Below are positions 43,246 to 52,271 of a stretch of 64,000 bases of DNA, in pieces. Each line of letters starts with the position of its first letter. The stretch's first letter is position 1. Origin of the DNA: Candidatus Cloacimonas acidaminovorans str. Evry (GTDB lineage: Bacteria; Cloacimonadota; Cloacimonadia; Cloacimonadales; Cloacimonadaceae); contig NC_020449.1 of assembly GCF_000146065.2 (NCBI RefSeq), positions 1,650,654 to 1,714,653 of the forward strand, in the 5' to 3' direction. The notes beneath the pieces were generated by a model that was not told the origin of the DNA, searched no databases, and worked only from the letters and a program-made list of their open reading frames with translations. Both the position numbers and the translations under genes were made by a program.

Positions 43246-45255
43246 CTATTTCAGCAAAAGTGCTTTAACGGTTTTACTATAATCGGGTGCGGAAAGCCGG
43301 ATAAAATAAACTCCCGAGGCAAGGTCCTGGTTCTTTTCGTCCTTTGCAAAGAAATGAAATTGCTGTTCTCCCCTGTTATAGACGGAATTTATGAGGGTTT
43401 TCACTTTACGTCCTTTGAGGTCATATAATTCTATTACAACCGGGGTGTTATCCCTATAAATACTGAAAGAAATAGTTGTTTCGGGATTGAAAGGATTGGG
43501 ATAAATTCCTTTCAGGGAAGTAGAAATATGAGGTGTTTGAGGATCTTCAACCGCGTTGCCTTCCAAATTAAAATCTTCAGTAGTAACAATTCCCGCCGTA
43601 ATGTTCACTTGTATGGTAACTGTATTTAATCCGGGATAGGAAGCTGTGATATTATGCAAACCACTACTCAATAATAAGGAATAAGTTCCTGCGGAAGAGG
43701 TGTAAGTAGTTTGGCTGCCGTCAGCTGTAACAGTTGCTCCAATTACTAAATCAGTTCCATTTCTCACGGTTCCCCTTAAAAAACCTGTATTGGGAGGACG
43801 CATAATAAATCCCGTTTGAGGAAACTGATAAGAATCAAAAGCATAAAGTGGAGGTGCTCCCGGATCGTGTTCCTGCTGGTCACTGTAAATATATTTTGTG
43901 CGTTGCATTGCGCTTGATTGCATCCGGAATACATTGTTGGAATTATAAACATTATAATCAAAAGGACGCTGAACCATTAAAACAAGATTTTGACCTTGAT
44001 AATTGTAAGTTGGATAAAGCGGGAAAATTATTTCATTCTGTCCCGCTGGGAAGGACATTGTTCCATAATAAACCATTACCAGATTAGAAGATGGTATCCA
44101 GGTTAAAGGCAAATTGACAAGGTCTGTTTCACCCAGCCAGATAATAACAGGTTTATCATTAATATTTTCAATAAAATTATTGTAAAATATCAGGTGCGTT
44201 ATAATCCCCGTTGTATCTATTTCTGGAGCATAAATTAGGGTCTCAAATAAACTGGTGTGATAACTGAAATCCAAAGGCAGATTACCGCTCAGATTACCTA
44301 TTCCTATGGTTAAGGAAAAAAATCCGGCTTCAAAAGCTATAACATTTATGTGAGGAGATTGATTATTGGTAAGATCCTGATCACCATTCAACACAACTTC
44401 GGCAAAAATATCATAAGTGCCGGGAGTTGTGGGAACCCACATTAATGTTTGAATAAGAGTTTGTCCTGCTGAAACAGGATTTCCGAGGGCAGTAGCTAAT
44501 AGTTCTCCATCCCCTTTTTTGAGGTTAATAATGTAATTATCTTGATCTTCATAACCATAATTATTAATCTTCACCTGAACCTGCTCCGTAGCACCTAAAG
44601 TTACAACTTTATCAGAAATAACTTGCGAACAGGCAAGGTCGCTGGCAATGCTTTGAGCTGTGTAAGTAATTCTTATTTTAGGATATTGACCATTAAGCAC
44701 AAAACCGCTTGCAGGAGGATTGGCAGGATCTAATAATTGAGTATCATGATAGGCATTTCGGGCACGTAACATAGTATCCGTCTGACAGTAAAATTTATCA
44801 CTGGAAGAAAAATAACCACTATCCATAGGACGTTGCACCATCAAAACCAAAGTCCCACCTGTATAATGAAACAATGTATCCAGCTCTATATCAATTATAT
44901 GAATACCTGAAGGATAATTAACCTGCCCGTCAAAAACCAAAGTTAACTCCGTAGAAGGAATCCAACCGGCATTTAGGGTGGTAAGATTCGTTGTTCCCAA
45001 CCAAATTTTAGTGGGCTTGTTGTTTAGCAAAGTTACAAAATTATTGTAAAAAGCAATGCGGGAAATAGTTCCTTGTGCAAAACCCAACTCATTTTGATAA
45101 TATAAGCACTCAAATAAAGAGTTATGATAGAAGAAATCCAAAGGAATTCTTGCTGTTTGAGTTCCCGAACCGATAATTACTTCATCGGCGGTTAAACCTA
45201 TCCAGATAATGGCGATACACGCTATTAGCACGATTATTTTGGCTATCTTGTTCAT
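43246..45255 (-). CDS. Secreted protein with internal duplication and C-terminal sorting domain
   Basis: About 669 aa. Signal peptide MNKIAKIIVLIACIAIIWIG, then a 170-residue module twice (about 34-205 and 330-500), both with LDFxYHxSLFExL, FYNNF, KPxxIWLG, WIPSxxL and LVLMVQRP. A CARDB-like segment lies between. A carboxypeptidase-regulatory-like domain (GFLRGTVRNGTDLVIGATVT, GTYSLLLSSGLHNITASYPG) precedes a Por/T9SS-like end: GIYPNPFNPETTISFSI, LYDLKGRKVKTL, SGVYFIRL. The start 45255 is 6 nt after GGAG. It is probably exported to the surface; function unknown. Confidence 0.85.
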   Translation of the reverse strand: MNKIAKIIVLIACIAIIWIGLTADEVIIGSGTQTARIPLDFFYHNSLFECLYYQNELGFAQGTISRIAFYNNFVTLLNNKPTKIWLGTTNLTTLNAGWIPSTELTLVFDGQVNYPSGIHIIDIELDTLFHYTGGTLVLMVQRPMDSGYFSSSDKFYCQTDTMLRARNAYHDTQLLDPANPPASGFVLNGQYPKIRITYTAQSIASDLACSQVISDKVVTLGATEQVQVKINNYGYEDQDNYIINLKKGDGELLATALGNPVSAGQTLIQTLMWVPTTPGTYDIFAEVVLNGDQDLTNNQSPHINVIAFEAGFFSLTIGIGNLSGNLPLDFSYHTSLFETLIYAPEIDTTGIITHLIFYNNFIENINDKPVIIWLGETDLVNLPLTWIPSSNLVMVYYGTMSFPAGQNEIIFPLYPTYNYQGQNLVLMVQRPFDYNVYNSNNVFRMQSSAMQRTKYIYSDQQEHDPGAPPLYAFDSYQFPQTGFIMRPPNTGFLRGTVRNGTDLVIGATVTADGSQTTYTSSAGTYSLLLSSGLHNITASYPGLNTVTIQVNITAGIVTTEDFNLEGNAVEDPQTPHISTSLKGIYPNPFNPETTISFSIYRDNTPVVIELYDLKGRKVKTLINSVYNRGEQQFHFFAKDEKNQDLASGVYFIRLSAPDYSKTVKALLLK

Positions 45256-45823
45256 CATAAGCTCCCTGTTTCTTAACTGCAAGTAATGAAATTATAAAGT
45301 AAATGAAGCAACTTTTGAACCGTTTTTTGTTATAAAATTAAAGACGCAGGAATCACAAAGTAATATCATTTTTTGGAATGATAAGCAATTTGTCCTACCT
45401 CCGAAAGCAGAAACTTTTGTCAGTCCTGCTCCAGCAGGAATCCACAAAAGATAAATAATATCTATGCGTTTCCCATCCGATATTTTATAAAAATAGATTT
45501 CAACCCGGAAAGCTAAAATACAATATATTGTACTTTAAAAAGAGGCTGTCTCACAACCTCCCAAAAGTCCATTTTTTACCATTTTCAGGTATACAAAGAT
45601 GTATTCTCAAGAGGAGATTGTTCCTTAAAATGGCTTATATTTACTGTCCCAAAACTAACTTTTAGTTTCGGGACAGCCCCGACAGATATTAACAACGGGT
45701 TTCAACCCGGTGAAAAGCAATCAGAAAAGTCATTATCTCTTTTTCCAAGAAAGAGTTCCGTAGGAACTTTTTTCCCAAAGAAGTATGGTTTTGTGGATTA
45801 TTCTCTATGCCTCAACTAAACTT
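45256..45823. repeat. Repeat block right of the secreted-protein gene
   Basis: From about 45355 to 45765 it repeats, in the same orientation, much of the block at 42640-42990: AAAGATAAATAATATCTATG, TCCGATATTTTATAAAAA, ACAACGGGTTTCAACCCGG, GCAATCAGAAAAGTCATTAT and GAGTTCCGTAGGAAC. The middle of this block (45541-45650) has no counterpart on the left. No gene is seen. Confidence 0.75.
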
Positions 45824-46201
45824 TTATTCTCCTTCCAAAATAACAAAAGCTAACGCATATCCCTTTTCATGAGCCAAACTAAGACAAATATTATTTACCT
45901 TTAGCTTATCTGCAAGGTCTTTTGCACCTCCAGTTAGATTGATAGTCGGAGAACCCTTTTCTGAAGTTACAACCTCTATATCTATCCAGTTAACTTCTCC
46001 ATTCCAACCGGTTCCTAATGCCTTCATCACTGCTTCCTTGGCAGCAAAACGAACTGCAAAGGACTGATAGGAATTTGCTTTGCCGGAACAATACTCAATT
46101 TCCGAAGTAGTATAAAGCTTTTCACAAAAACGGGAATTTTTCTCTATAGCATTTTGAATACGTTCTACTTCAATAATATCACAACCAATACCAATAATCA
46201 T
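45824..46201 (-). CDS. acpS: Holo-[acyl-carrier-protein] synthase
   Basis: 125 aa. MIIGIGCDIIEVERIQNAIE has the metal Asp of the 4'-phosphopantetheinyl transferase family; FAVRFAAKEAVMKALGTGWN has the Glu-Lys signature (FAAKEA). It transfers the phosphopantetheine of CoA to ACP Ser. Its ATG overlaps the ogt TAA by one base. Confidence 0.95.
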   Translation of the reverse strand: MIIGIGCDIIEVERIQNAIEKNSRFCEKLYTTSEIEYCSGKANSYQSFAVRFAAKEAVMKALGTGWNGEVNWIDIEVVTSEKGSPTINLTGGAKDLADKLKVNNICLSLAHEKGYALAFVILEGE

Positions 46202-46665
46202 TACAGATTACTCCTTTCCAGTTCCAGCAACTTTTTCTTGATAGCGATACCGGCTCCGTAACCTGTTAATTTTCCTTTGGAACCGATTACTCTGTGACAA
46301 GGTATAAGAATAGGAACCGGATTTTTATTCAGTGCTCTGCCCACAGCTCTGCTGGCATTCGGATTAGCAATGCGCTCTGCTATTTCCTTATAAGTTAATG
46401 TTTTACCATAAGGTATCCGCATCACTTCTTCCCAAACCATAAGCTGAAAAACAGTGCCTGTTGCAAAAAAAGGAAGGTCAAACTCTTTGCTCCTACCTGT
46501 AAAATAGAGGTCAAATTGGCGGAATATTTCTCTTTCCAGGTCATTGGAAGGTTGGCTGGAAACTTGAGCCGGACAAAAATTCATGCTCATAATGGTCTCT
46601 TCCTCTATTTCCAGCAGCAGATGGAAAAAGCCATCCGGACTATTGTAAAATACTCTTTCTGACAT
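46201..46665 (-). CDS. ogt: Methylated-DNA-[protein]-cysteine S-methyltransferase
   Basis: 154 aa. GTVFQLMVWEEVMRIPYGKT, SRAVGRALNKNPVPILIPCH with the acceptor Cys in PCHRVIG, and KGKLTGYGAGIAIKK are the conserved segments. It repairs O6-methylguanine by irreversible methyl transfer to that Cys. The start 46665 behind AAAGGAGTTTTAT is chosen over an upstream in-frame ATG, as the extra 34 residues show no family similarity and fall in a repeat. Confidence 0.93.
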   Translation of the reverse strand: MSERVFYNSPDGFFHLLLEIEEETIMSMNFCPAQVSSQPSNDLEREIFRQFDLYFTGRSKEFDLPFFATGTVFQLMVWEEVMRIPYGKTLTYKEIAERIANPNASRAVGRALNKNPVPILIPCHRVIGSKGKLTGYGAGIAIKKKLLELERSNL

Positions 46666-47005
46666 ATAAAACTCCTTTAAGTCAGGAGTCATTAGCGCCT
46701 TAATAATTTTTCCCTTACAGATTTCTTTGAAGACGCTTATGACTCGTGACGACTTATTATTTCTCACAAATAGATGATACAGATTTATTAACTTTATCGT
46801 TACGAGTCCTCATCGCTAAACGAGTTTGCAGGTAAAGTATAATTTATTTCAGCGATAATGACTTTTTACTTTTCTTATTATCATTTTCGCCTCAATTTAT
46901 TTTCATTCTTCCTTAAAAAGTGGAGGGACGCGTACTCCGGCTACACAAAATAAAGCCCCTTCCTAAAATTTAAGAAGGGGCTTAAGATTGAGTTTTTCTG
47001 TGTAA
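46666..47005. repeat. Gap with two GAGTC-type hairpins
   Basis: Hairpin 46686-46745 (GAGTCATTAGCGCC / AGACGCTTATGACTC) and hairpin 46804-46863 (GAGTCCTCATCGCT / AGCGATAATGACT). A GTGTAGCCGGAG repeat (46920-46946, reverse) follows. Related hairpins stand at 56063 and 61891. The rplS terminator closes the gap. Confidence 0.75.
46953..46983 (-). terminator. Rho-independent terminator after rplS
   Basis: Minus strand AAGCCCCTTC, an 11-nt loop, GAAGGGGCTT, followed by TATTTTG; 23 nt downstream of the rplS stop. Confidence 0.8.
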
Positions 47006-47359
47006 CTATACAGTGAATCTTCTTTTTTCTTTGATTCTTCCTGCTTTACCTTGAGCGCTACGCAGATAAAATAGTTTCGCTCTTCTTACTTGTCCATGAC
47101 GAATAATCTCAAGTTTATCAATATTTGGAGAATTTTGAGGAAAAATCCTCTCCACCCCAACACCACTGGAGACCTTACGCACGGTAAATGTTTTAGAAAT
47201 ACCTGCGCCTCGTTTTTGAATAACGATACCCTGAAAAACCTGAATGCGTTCTTTGTTACCTTCTTTAATTTTATAATGAACTTTAACGGTATCACCAACG
47301 CGATAATCCGGTAAGTCAGTTCTAATTTGGTCTCTGCTAACTTGTTGCAGAATATCCAT
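47006..47359 (-). CDS. rplS: 50S ribosomal protein L19
   Basis: 117 aa. [57 protein letters not shown] and [20 protein letters not shown] are L19. Start 47359 (MDILQQV) is behind GGGAGG; the in-frame ATG 51 nt upstream gives residues foreign to L19. It follows trmD after a 220-nt gap, in the usual rpsP-rimM-trmD-rplS order. Confidence 0.97.
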   Translation of the reverse strand: MDILQQVSRDQIRTDLPDYRVGDTVKVHYKIKEGNKERIQVFQGIVIQKRGAGISKTFTVRKVSSGVGVERIFPQNSPNIDKLEIIRHGQVRRAKLFYLRSAQGKAGRIKEKRRFTV

Positions 47360-47579
47360 TTGGGTTCCTCCCATATATATACTCGGAAGGTAAAAACCGT
47401 GTGCAAACAAGGATTGAACGGATTAAAAAAGGAGTTTTCTCTATCCCGTTCTAATATTTATTTACTTCATTAAGAGCATTTCTGTCATAAAATAAAGCCG
47501 GAAATTAATAAATTTTCCCTACCGGCAAATTCCTTGCTCACATTAGTTGTTTTAGGTTTCTTTCTTCCTGCTTGTTTGT

Positions 47580-48251
47580 TTACTTTTTCAAATCTGGTCT
47601 GCGGGTTACTGTTAAGCGTTTTCCCTGTTCTAATGCCCATTTCTTTATTTCTTTATGATTTCCGCTAAGCAAAACTTCCGGAATGCCTAAGCCCATAAAA
47701 ATTTCCGGTCTTGTATAACAAGGAAAACCAAGCCCTTCATTACTAAAAGAATCACTATTGGCACTTTCCCTATCACTCAGCACTCCTGGCAGTAATCTAC
47801 TTACTCCATCAATAAAAGCCAGAGCCGGAATTTCGCCTCCGGTCAAAACATAATCCCCTAAAGATATTTCGTCCGAAACACAGAGATCACGCACTCTTTG
47901 ATCAATTTCCTTATAATGACCGCAAAGCAGGATTATGCGTTTATAGGAAGAGTAACTCTCTAAAATCTTTTGAGTTAAAGGTCTACCTTGCGGAGTGAAA
48001 TAAACAACCGGAGCATTTCCTTTCTCTAAAAGTTCTATTAAAGCACTATAAATTGGTTGTGCCTGAATAACCATTCCGGCAAAACCACCATAAGGATAAT
48101 CATCAACTTTATGGTGTTTATTTAGAGAAAACTGACGATAATCCGTCAAATTTACTGCCAGCAGTTTTTTCTCTCTGGCTCGGGCAATAATGCTGCTGTT
48201 TAAAAACCCGCTAAAGGCATCGGGAAAAAGGGAGAGGACTTCAAAGATCAT
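47580..48251 (-). CDS. trmD: tRNA (guanine-N1)-methyltransferase
   Basis: 223 aa. FEVLSLFPDAFSGFLNSSII, DYPYGGFAGMVIQAQPIY, LLCGHYKEIDQRVRDLCVSD and EISLGDYVLTGGEIPAL (SPOUT knot) are TrmD motifs. It methylates G37 of tRNAs reading CNN codons. The start overlaps the rimM stop by 4 nt. Confidence 0.97.
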   Translation of the reverse strand: MIFEVLSLFPDAFSGFLNSSIIARAREKKLLAVNLTDYRQFSLNKHHKVDDYPYGGFAGMVIQAQPIYSALIELLEKGNAPVVYFTPQGRPLTQKILESYSSYKRIILLCGHYKEIDQRVRDLCVSDEISLGDYVLTGGEIPALAFIDGVSRLLPGVLSDRESANSDSFSNEGLGFPCYTRPEIFMGLGIPEVLLSGNHKEIKKWALEQGKRLTVTRRPDLKK

Positions 48252-48778
48252 TTCTTTTTTGCTTCTACTTTATAAAGAGCAACAAGGTCTAAAGCATTTT
48301 GCAGAATCACGCAACGCAGATTATCAATTACCGTATCTATATAATAATCCACAAAAGGAACCAGATATTCCGTTCCCTTACTATCCACAATCTGCAAAAC
48401 ATCCTGTGCTCCGTTGAAAAAAAAGTCCTCTACAATTCCCAATTCCTCACCCGCAAATATAACCTGGTAACCTATAAGATAATTAAGAGATGTTTCTTCC
48501 GTCTCTATTGCCGTTTCATCTATGGCAATCACTACATCTTTGTGTAGAAATTGTTCTTCGGAAACACCATCTTCCTTCAGTTTTATCCAGGTTTTATTAT
48601 CTTTCCGCATTCTCTCACTGATAGTTACATAAAACACTCTATCGCTGTTAAAGATCAAATACAGATCCTCAAGCTCAGAAAACACGCTTCTGTATTCCGG
48701 CTTGATCATCACAGGATGAAAGCCATCTGCATTCTGCCTACCCAGTTTGCCGATTCCGATAAGAGGGGGATGTTTCAT
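48248..48778 (-). CDS. rimM: Ribosome maturation factor RimM
   Basis: 176 aa. An N-terminal barrel (LIGIGKLGRQNADGFHPVMI) and a PRC-barrel C-terminal part (LIGYQVIFAGEELGIVEDFF, LVPFVDYYIDTVI). Sequence conservation is weak, but position between khpA and trmD and the LGR/PRC pattern support the name. It binds S19 and assists 30S maturation. It begins directly after the khpA stop (TAA-ATG). Confidence 0.9.
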   Translation of the reverse strand: MKHPPLIGIGKLGRQNADGFHPVMIKPEYRSVFSELEDLYLIFNSDRVFYVTISERMRKDNKTWIKLKEDGVSEEQFLHKDVVIAIDETAIETEETSLNYLIGYQVIFAGEELGIVEDFFFNGAQDVLQIVDSKGTEYLVPFVDYYIDTVIDNLRCVILQNALDLVALYKVEAKKK

Positions 48779-49009
48779 TTACTCGATAATTTCGAGCTCG
48801 GCACGCTTCCCCTGTTTTGTGCTAACAGCATTAATAATGGTTCTGATGGCACTTGCGGTTCTACCGCGTTTGCCGATTACTTTTCCAATGTCCGCTTTGG
48901 AAACCCTAAGCTCATAAAGGGTAATTTTGTCGCCAGTGATCTCGGTAATATTCACTTCCGAAGGATCATCAACCAGAGCTTTAACAATGAATTCAATGAG
49001 ATCTTTCAT
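48779..49009 (-). CDS. khpA: KH-domain RNA-binding protein KhpA
   Basis: 76 aa, a single KH domain (LYELRVSKADIGKVIGKRGR, TASAIRTIINAV) preceded by LIEFIVKALVDDPSEVN. It is the YlqC/KhpA type always found between rpsP and rimM. It binds RNA, often with KhpB. Confidence 0.95.
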   Translation of the reverse strand: MKDLIEFIVKALVDDPSEVNITEITGDKITLYELRVSKADIGKVIGKRGRTASAIRTIINAVSTKQGKRAELEIIE

Positions 49010-49035
49010 TTTTCACCTCAGTTTTCTTTTATACT

Positions 49036-49329
49036 TTATTCTGCTTCCGCAGTTTTCTGGTTCTTCTTTTGTTTACTATTATGCCAAATTTGTAAGACAC
49101 CTGCTTTGCGTAACAGGGAACGAACTGTATCTGAGGGCTGTGCACCAACGCCAAGCCAATAAAGAGCACGTTCTGTATCTATTTTTATTTTGGAAGGATC
49201 GGGCTTGGGATCATACCAGCCAATGCATTCAATATATTTGCCGTCACGCTTTTTGCGTGAATCAACTGCTACAATTCGGTAAAAGGGCTGATTTATAGCA
49301 CCCATCCTTCTCAATCTTAATTTTACCAT
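49036..49329 (-). CDS. rpsP: 30S ribosomal protein S16
   Basis: 97 aa. [33 protein letters not shown] (as [20 protein letters not shown]), and [20 protein letters not shown]. It is the first gene of the cluster. AAGGAG precedes the ATG. Confidence 0.97.
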   Translation of the reverse strand: MVKLRLRRMGAINQPFYRIVAVDSRKKRDGKYIECIGWYDPKPDPSKIKIDTERALYWLGVGAQPSDTVRSLLRKAGVLQIWHNSKQKKNQKTAEAE

Positions 49330-49374
49330 TCATTCTCCTTGTCATTATGAACATAATTATTTTCAATTTTATTC

Positions 49375-49403
49375 TTAGAATTTAGAATGCTTATTTCCGT
49401 CAA
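49375..49403 (-). promoter_or_regulatory. Putative promoter of the rpsP operon
   Basis: Minus-strand TTGACG (49398-49403) and TTCTAA (49375-49380) with a 17-nt spacer, about 46 nt from the -10 to the ATG. Confidence 0.45.
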
Positions 49404-49445
49404 GATAAATTTTTTATGCCTTTACTGAAAAAGCTTTGCAATGAT

Positions 49446-50768
49446 TTAGCGACGACCAATTCCATAATAGGTAAAACCCATTTCCTTAACCGCTTTAGGA
49501 TTATATTGATTCCGCCCGTCAAAAATCACTTTCTGCTGCATTATTTTACTCATCCTTTCAAAATCGGGATAGCGAAACTGATGCCATTCCGTTATCAGTA
49601 ACATTGCCACTGCATCTTTCAGGGTTTCATATTCATCGGCACAAAGAGTTACGGAATTATTATTGCCGAAAACCTTTTTCGCTTCCTGCATAGCTACAGG
49701 ATCATAAGCTTTAACCGTAGCTCCCATAGCAATAAGTTCATTGATTATTACAACGGAAGGAGCTTCACGCATATCATCCGTCTGCGGTTTGAAAGCCAAG
49801 CCCCAAACGGCAAAGGTCTTACCTTTCAAGTTTTTGCCAAAATGAGCTTTCACTTTTTCCACCAAGACCTTCTTCTGTTCGGAGTTAACTTCTTCCACCG
49901 CTGTTAAAATACGCGGTTCATAACCAACTTTACGAGACATATTGATAAGTGCTTTGATGTCCTTGGGAAAACAACTTCCTCCATAACCCACTCCGGGAAA
50001 AATAAATTTATAGCCAATGCGGGAATCACTGCACATTCCATTTCTCACTTCTGCAATATCTGCATCGTAGGCATCGCAAAGACGGGAGATTTCGTTGATG
50101 AAAGATATTTTTGTAGCCAGAAAAGAATTTGCCGCATATTTTGCCATTTCTGCTGAACGGATGCCCATTATCAAAATGCGGTCATTTGTTCTGCAGAAGG
50201 GTTCATAGAGGGTTCTCATAATTTCTCCGGCTTTAGGATTATCCGTTCCAATCACAACTCTATCCGGACTCATAAAATCATCTATGGCAGAGCCCTCTTT
50301 CAGGAATTCCGGATTGGAGACAACAGCATAATTTATATCCACACCTCGCGCATTAAGCACTTCCTGAATTTTTTCATTTACCAAATCTGCTGTTCCAACC
50401 GGAACTGTGGATTTATTAACGATAATTTTGGGTTCATTCAGGTAGGAAGCAATTTCTTCTGCAGCAGCAATAACATATTGTAAATCAGCAGAACCGTCCT
50501 CTCCGGGAGGAGTTCCTACAGCTATAAAAATAATTTGTGAATCCTGCACTGCCTGCTTTGTATCTAATGTAAAATTAAGACGCTTGGCTGTCATATTGCG
50601 CAGAATCATATCTTCCAAACCCGGCTCGTAAATAGGAACTTTGCCTGCTTGCAGCATTTCTATTTTGTTTTCATCCTTATCTACACTGATTACCGTATTT
50701 CCCATTTCCGCAAAACAGGCACTTGTAGTTAAGCCCACATAGCCACTTCCTATAACCGCTATTTTCAT
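49446..50768 (-). CDS. ugd: UDP-glucose 6-dehydrogenase
   Basis: 440 aa. NAD motif KIAVIGSGYVGLTTSACFAE, VAVGTPPGEDGSADLQYVIA region, NPEFLKEGSAIDDFMSPDRV, catalytic Cys in GVGYGGSCFPKDIKALI, and AFKPQTDDMREAPSVVII. It oxidises UDP-glucose to UDP-glucuronate for envelope polysaccharide. The start overlaps the epimerase stop by 4 nt; it ends the pnp-led run. Confidence 0.94.
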   Translation of the reverse strand: MKIAVIGSGYVGLTTSACFAEMGNTVISVDKDENKIEMLQAGKVPIYEPGLEDMILRNMTAKRLNFTLDTKQAVQDSQIIFIAVGTPPGEDGSADLQYVIAAAEEIASYLNEPKIIVNKSTVPVGTADLVNEKIQEVLNARGVDINYAVVSNPEFLKEGSAIDDFMSPDRVVIGTDNPKAGEIMRTLYEPFCRTNDRILIMGIRSAEMAKYAANSFLATKISFINEISRLCDAYDADIAEVRNGMCSDSRIGYKFIFPGVGYGGSCFPKDIKALINMSRKVGYEPRILTAVEEVNSEQKKVLVEKVKAHFGKNLKGKTFAVWGLAFKPQTDDMREAPSVVIINELIAMGATVKAYDPVAMQEAKKVFGNNNSVTLCADEYETLKDAVAMLLITEWHQFRYPDFERMSKIMQQKVIFDGRNQYNPKAVKEMGFTYYGIGRR

Positions 50769-51697
50769 TGTAGCTCCTTAAAATATTTTATAACTTGGGA
50801 AATGCCTTCGCTAAGACCTGTTTCCGGTTTCCAGCCCAAGACCTTTTTTGCCTTTTCACAGGAAAGCAGGGAACGATGTAAATCTCCCTTTCTGGCAGGT
50901 CCATAATAGGGTTCACGGTTTATTCCCAATTGTTTTGCTATTGCGTAATATAAATCTTTAGTAGTGGTTGGAATGCTGGTTCCAATATTGAAAACTTCAC
51001 CCTCTCCCCTTTCCAGAGCCAGTAAATTAGCTTGAACAACATCCCCCACATAAACATAGTCCCGGATCATTCCATCCGGCTCATTATCATAACGATAGAC
51101 AGTTGGTATTTCACCTTTCAGCAATTTTTCCGTAAAAAGAGAAACGACCCCTGCCTCTCCCTGGGATATTTGTCTTGGTCCGTAAACATTGGCATAACGC
51201 AAAACCGTGTAATTCAAGCCATATTGATGACGGTAAAAATAGAGGTAGTCCTCTCCTACGCTTTTATTTATCGCATAAATGGAAAGGGGCTTGGGATTGT
51301 ATTTTTCGGATGTAGGATACTCTTCCGCCTCACCATAAATAGCTCCCCCTGAAGAAATATAGATAACTTTTTTAACCCCTGTCCTAACGCAATTTTGCAA
51401 CACATTCACCCAGCCATAAACATTGTTTATTACATCCAGAAGGGGATTTTCAATGGAGAGCGGAACGCTTATTTGAGCCGAATGATGATTTACCATATCG
51501 GGCTTTTCTTTAGCAAAGACCTCGCTTAAACTTTCATCACAGATATCCATTTCGTAAAAAATCGCTTTAGGATTGATGTTACGCCTGTTGCCAGTTACTA
51601 AATTATCTACAATAACAACTTCGTGCCCTGCTTGAAGATAGGCATCTGCTACATTGGAACCGATAAAACCTGCTCCGCCTGTTACTAAAATCTTCAT
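50765..51697 (-). CDS. NAD-dependent nucleotide-sugar epimerase (GalE-like)
   Basis: 310 aa extended SDR: MKILVTGGAGFIGSNVADAY, ISVPLSIENPLLDVINNVYG, ISSGGAIYGEAEEYP, YAINKSVGEDYLYFYRHQYG (YxxxK), LRYANVYGPRQ and a C-terminal KKVLGWKPETGL. It is UDP-glucose/UDP-glucuronate 4-epimerase-like. With Ugd next to it, it may turn UDP-glucuronate into UDP-galacturonate, which is inference. It overlaps both neighbours by 4 nt. Confidence 0.9.
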   Translation of the reverse strand: MKILVTGGAGFIGSNVADAYLQAGHEVVIVDNLVTGNRRNINPKAIFYEMDICDESLSEVFAKEKPDMVNHHSAQISVPLSIENPLLDVINNVYGWVNVLQNCVRTGVKKVIYISSGGAIYGEAEEYPTSEKYNPKPLSIYAINKSVGEDYLYFYRHQYGLNYTVLRYANVYGPRQISQGEAGVVSLFTEKLLKGEIPTVYRYDNEPDGMIRDYVYVGDVVQANLLALERGEGEVFNIGTSIPTTTKDLYYAIAKQLGINREPYYGPARKGDLHRSLLSCEKAKKVLGWKPETGLSEGISQVIKYFKELQ

Positions 51698-52269
51698 TCG
51701 TCAATCTCCACAATTTCAAATTCACCAATAATCTTGATGTCTTGTGTTCTAACTTTAACCAGCACTGCTTGCTTTAAAATATTTACCTGCAAACGCACTT
51801 CCGTGAGTTTGGATTGGTCTTCAACTACACCTCTGATGCCTTTCAAGGGACCGTTTACAATTTCCACTTCCAAACCCTTTTCCAGCCAAAGTCCGGGTTC
51901 CATTTGCACATTTTTCTGCCTTCCATAATAGATTGCCTGTAATTCATCAATCAGTTCTTTTTGAGCATTCACCTTCAGAAAATTGACGGTATAACCCGAA
52001 ATCAATAATTCCTGTTTACCCTTAAAATCAATCCCTACAAATACATAAGAGGGAAAAAGCACTTTATTCACATCTACTTTGCGTCTTTGATAAACCCGCT
52101 TGGAAGTATATTGTGGCAGGTAATAAGTTATCTGATGCTGTTTTGCATAATCGGCAAGTTTCTTTTCACAGCGTGGTTTGGTATGCACTACAACCCATTT
52201 CCTGTCATCTGTGAAAAGCGCAAGTTCACCGTAAAGTTCATCTACATAGACAGGTTTATGCGTAGCCAT
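51694..52269 (-). CDS. NusG-like transcription antitermination factor (RfaH/UpxY type)
   Basis: 191 aa. The NGN domain (KWVVVHTKPRCEKKLADYAK, YYLPQYTSKRVYQRRKVDVN, VLFPSYVFVGIDF) and a KOW domain (LEVEIVNGPLKGIRGVVED) form a NusG paralogue. Position directly ahead of nucleotide-sugar genes is typical of operon-specific factors such as RfaH or UpxY, which bind RNA polymerase and let it pass terminators. Here it is inside a run with pnp and ahcY, 2 nt after ahcY. Confidence 0.88.
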   Translation of the reverse strand: MATHKPVYVDELYGELALFTDDRKWVVVHTKPRCEKKLADYAKQHQITYYLPQYTSKRVYQRRKVDVNKVLFPSYVFVGIDFKGKQELLISGYTVNFLKVNAQKELIDELQAIYYGRQKNVQMEPGLWLEKGLEVEIVNGPLKGIRGVVEDQSKLTEVRLQVNILKQAVLVKVRTQDIKIIGEFEIVEIDE

Positions 52270-52271
52270 CT

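Noticed and set aside
42640-45765. Composite transposon around the secreted-protein gene
   Set aside because: The flanking blocks are direct, diverged, and carry no transposase or clear terminal inverted repeats.
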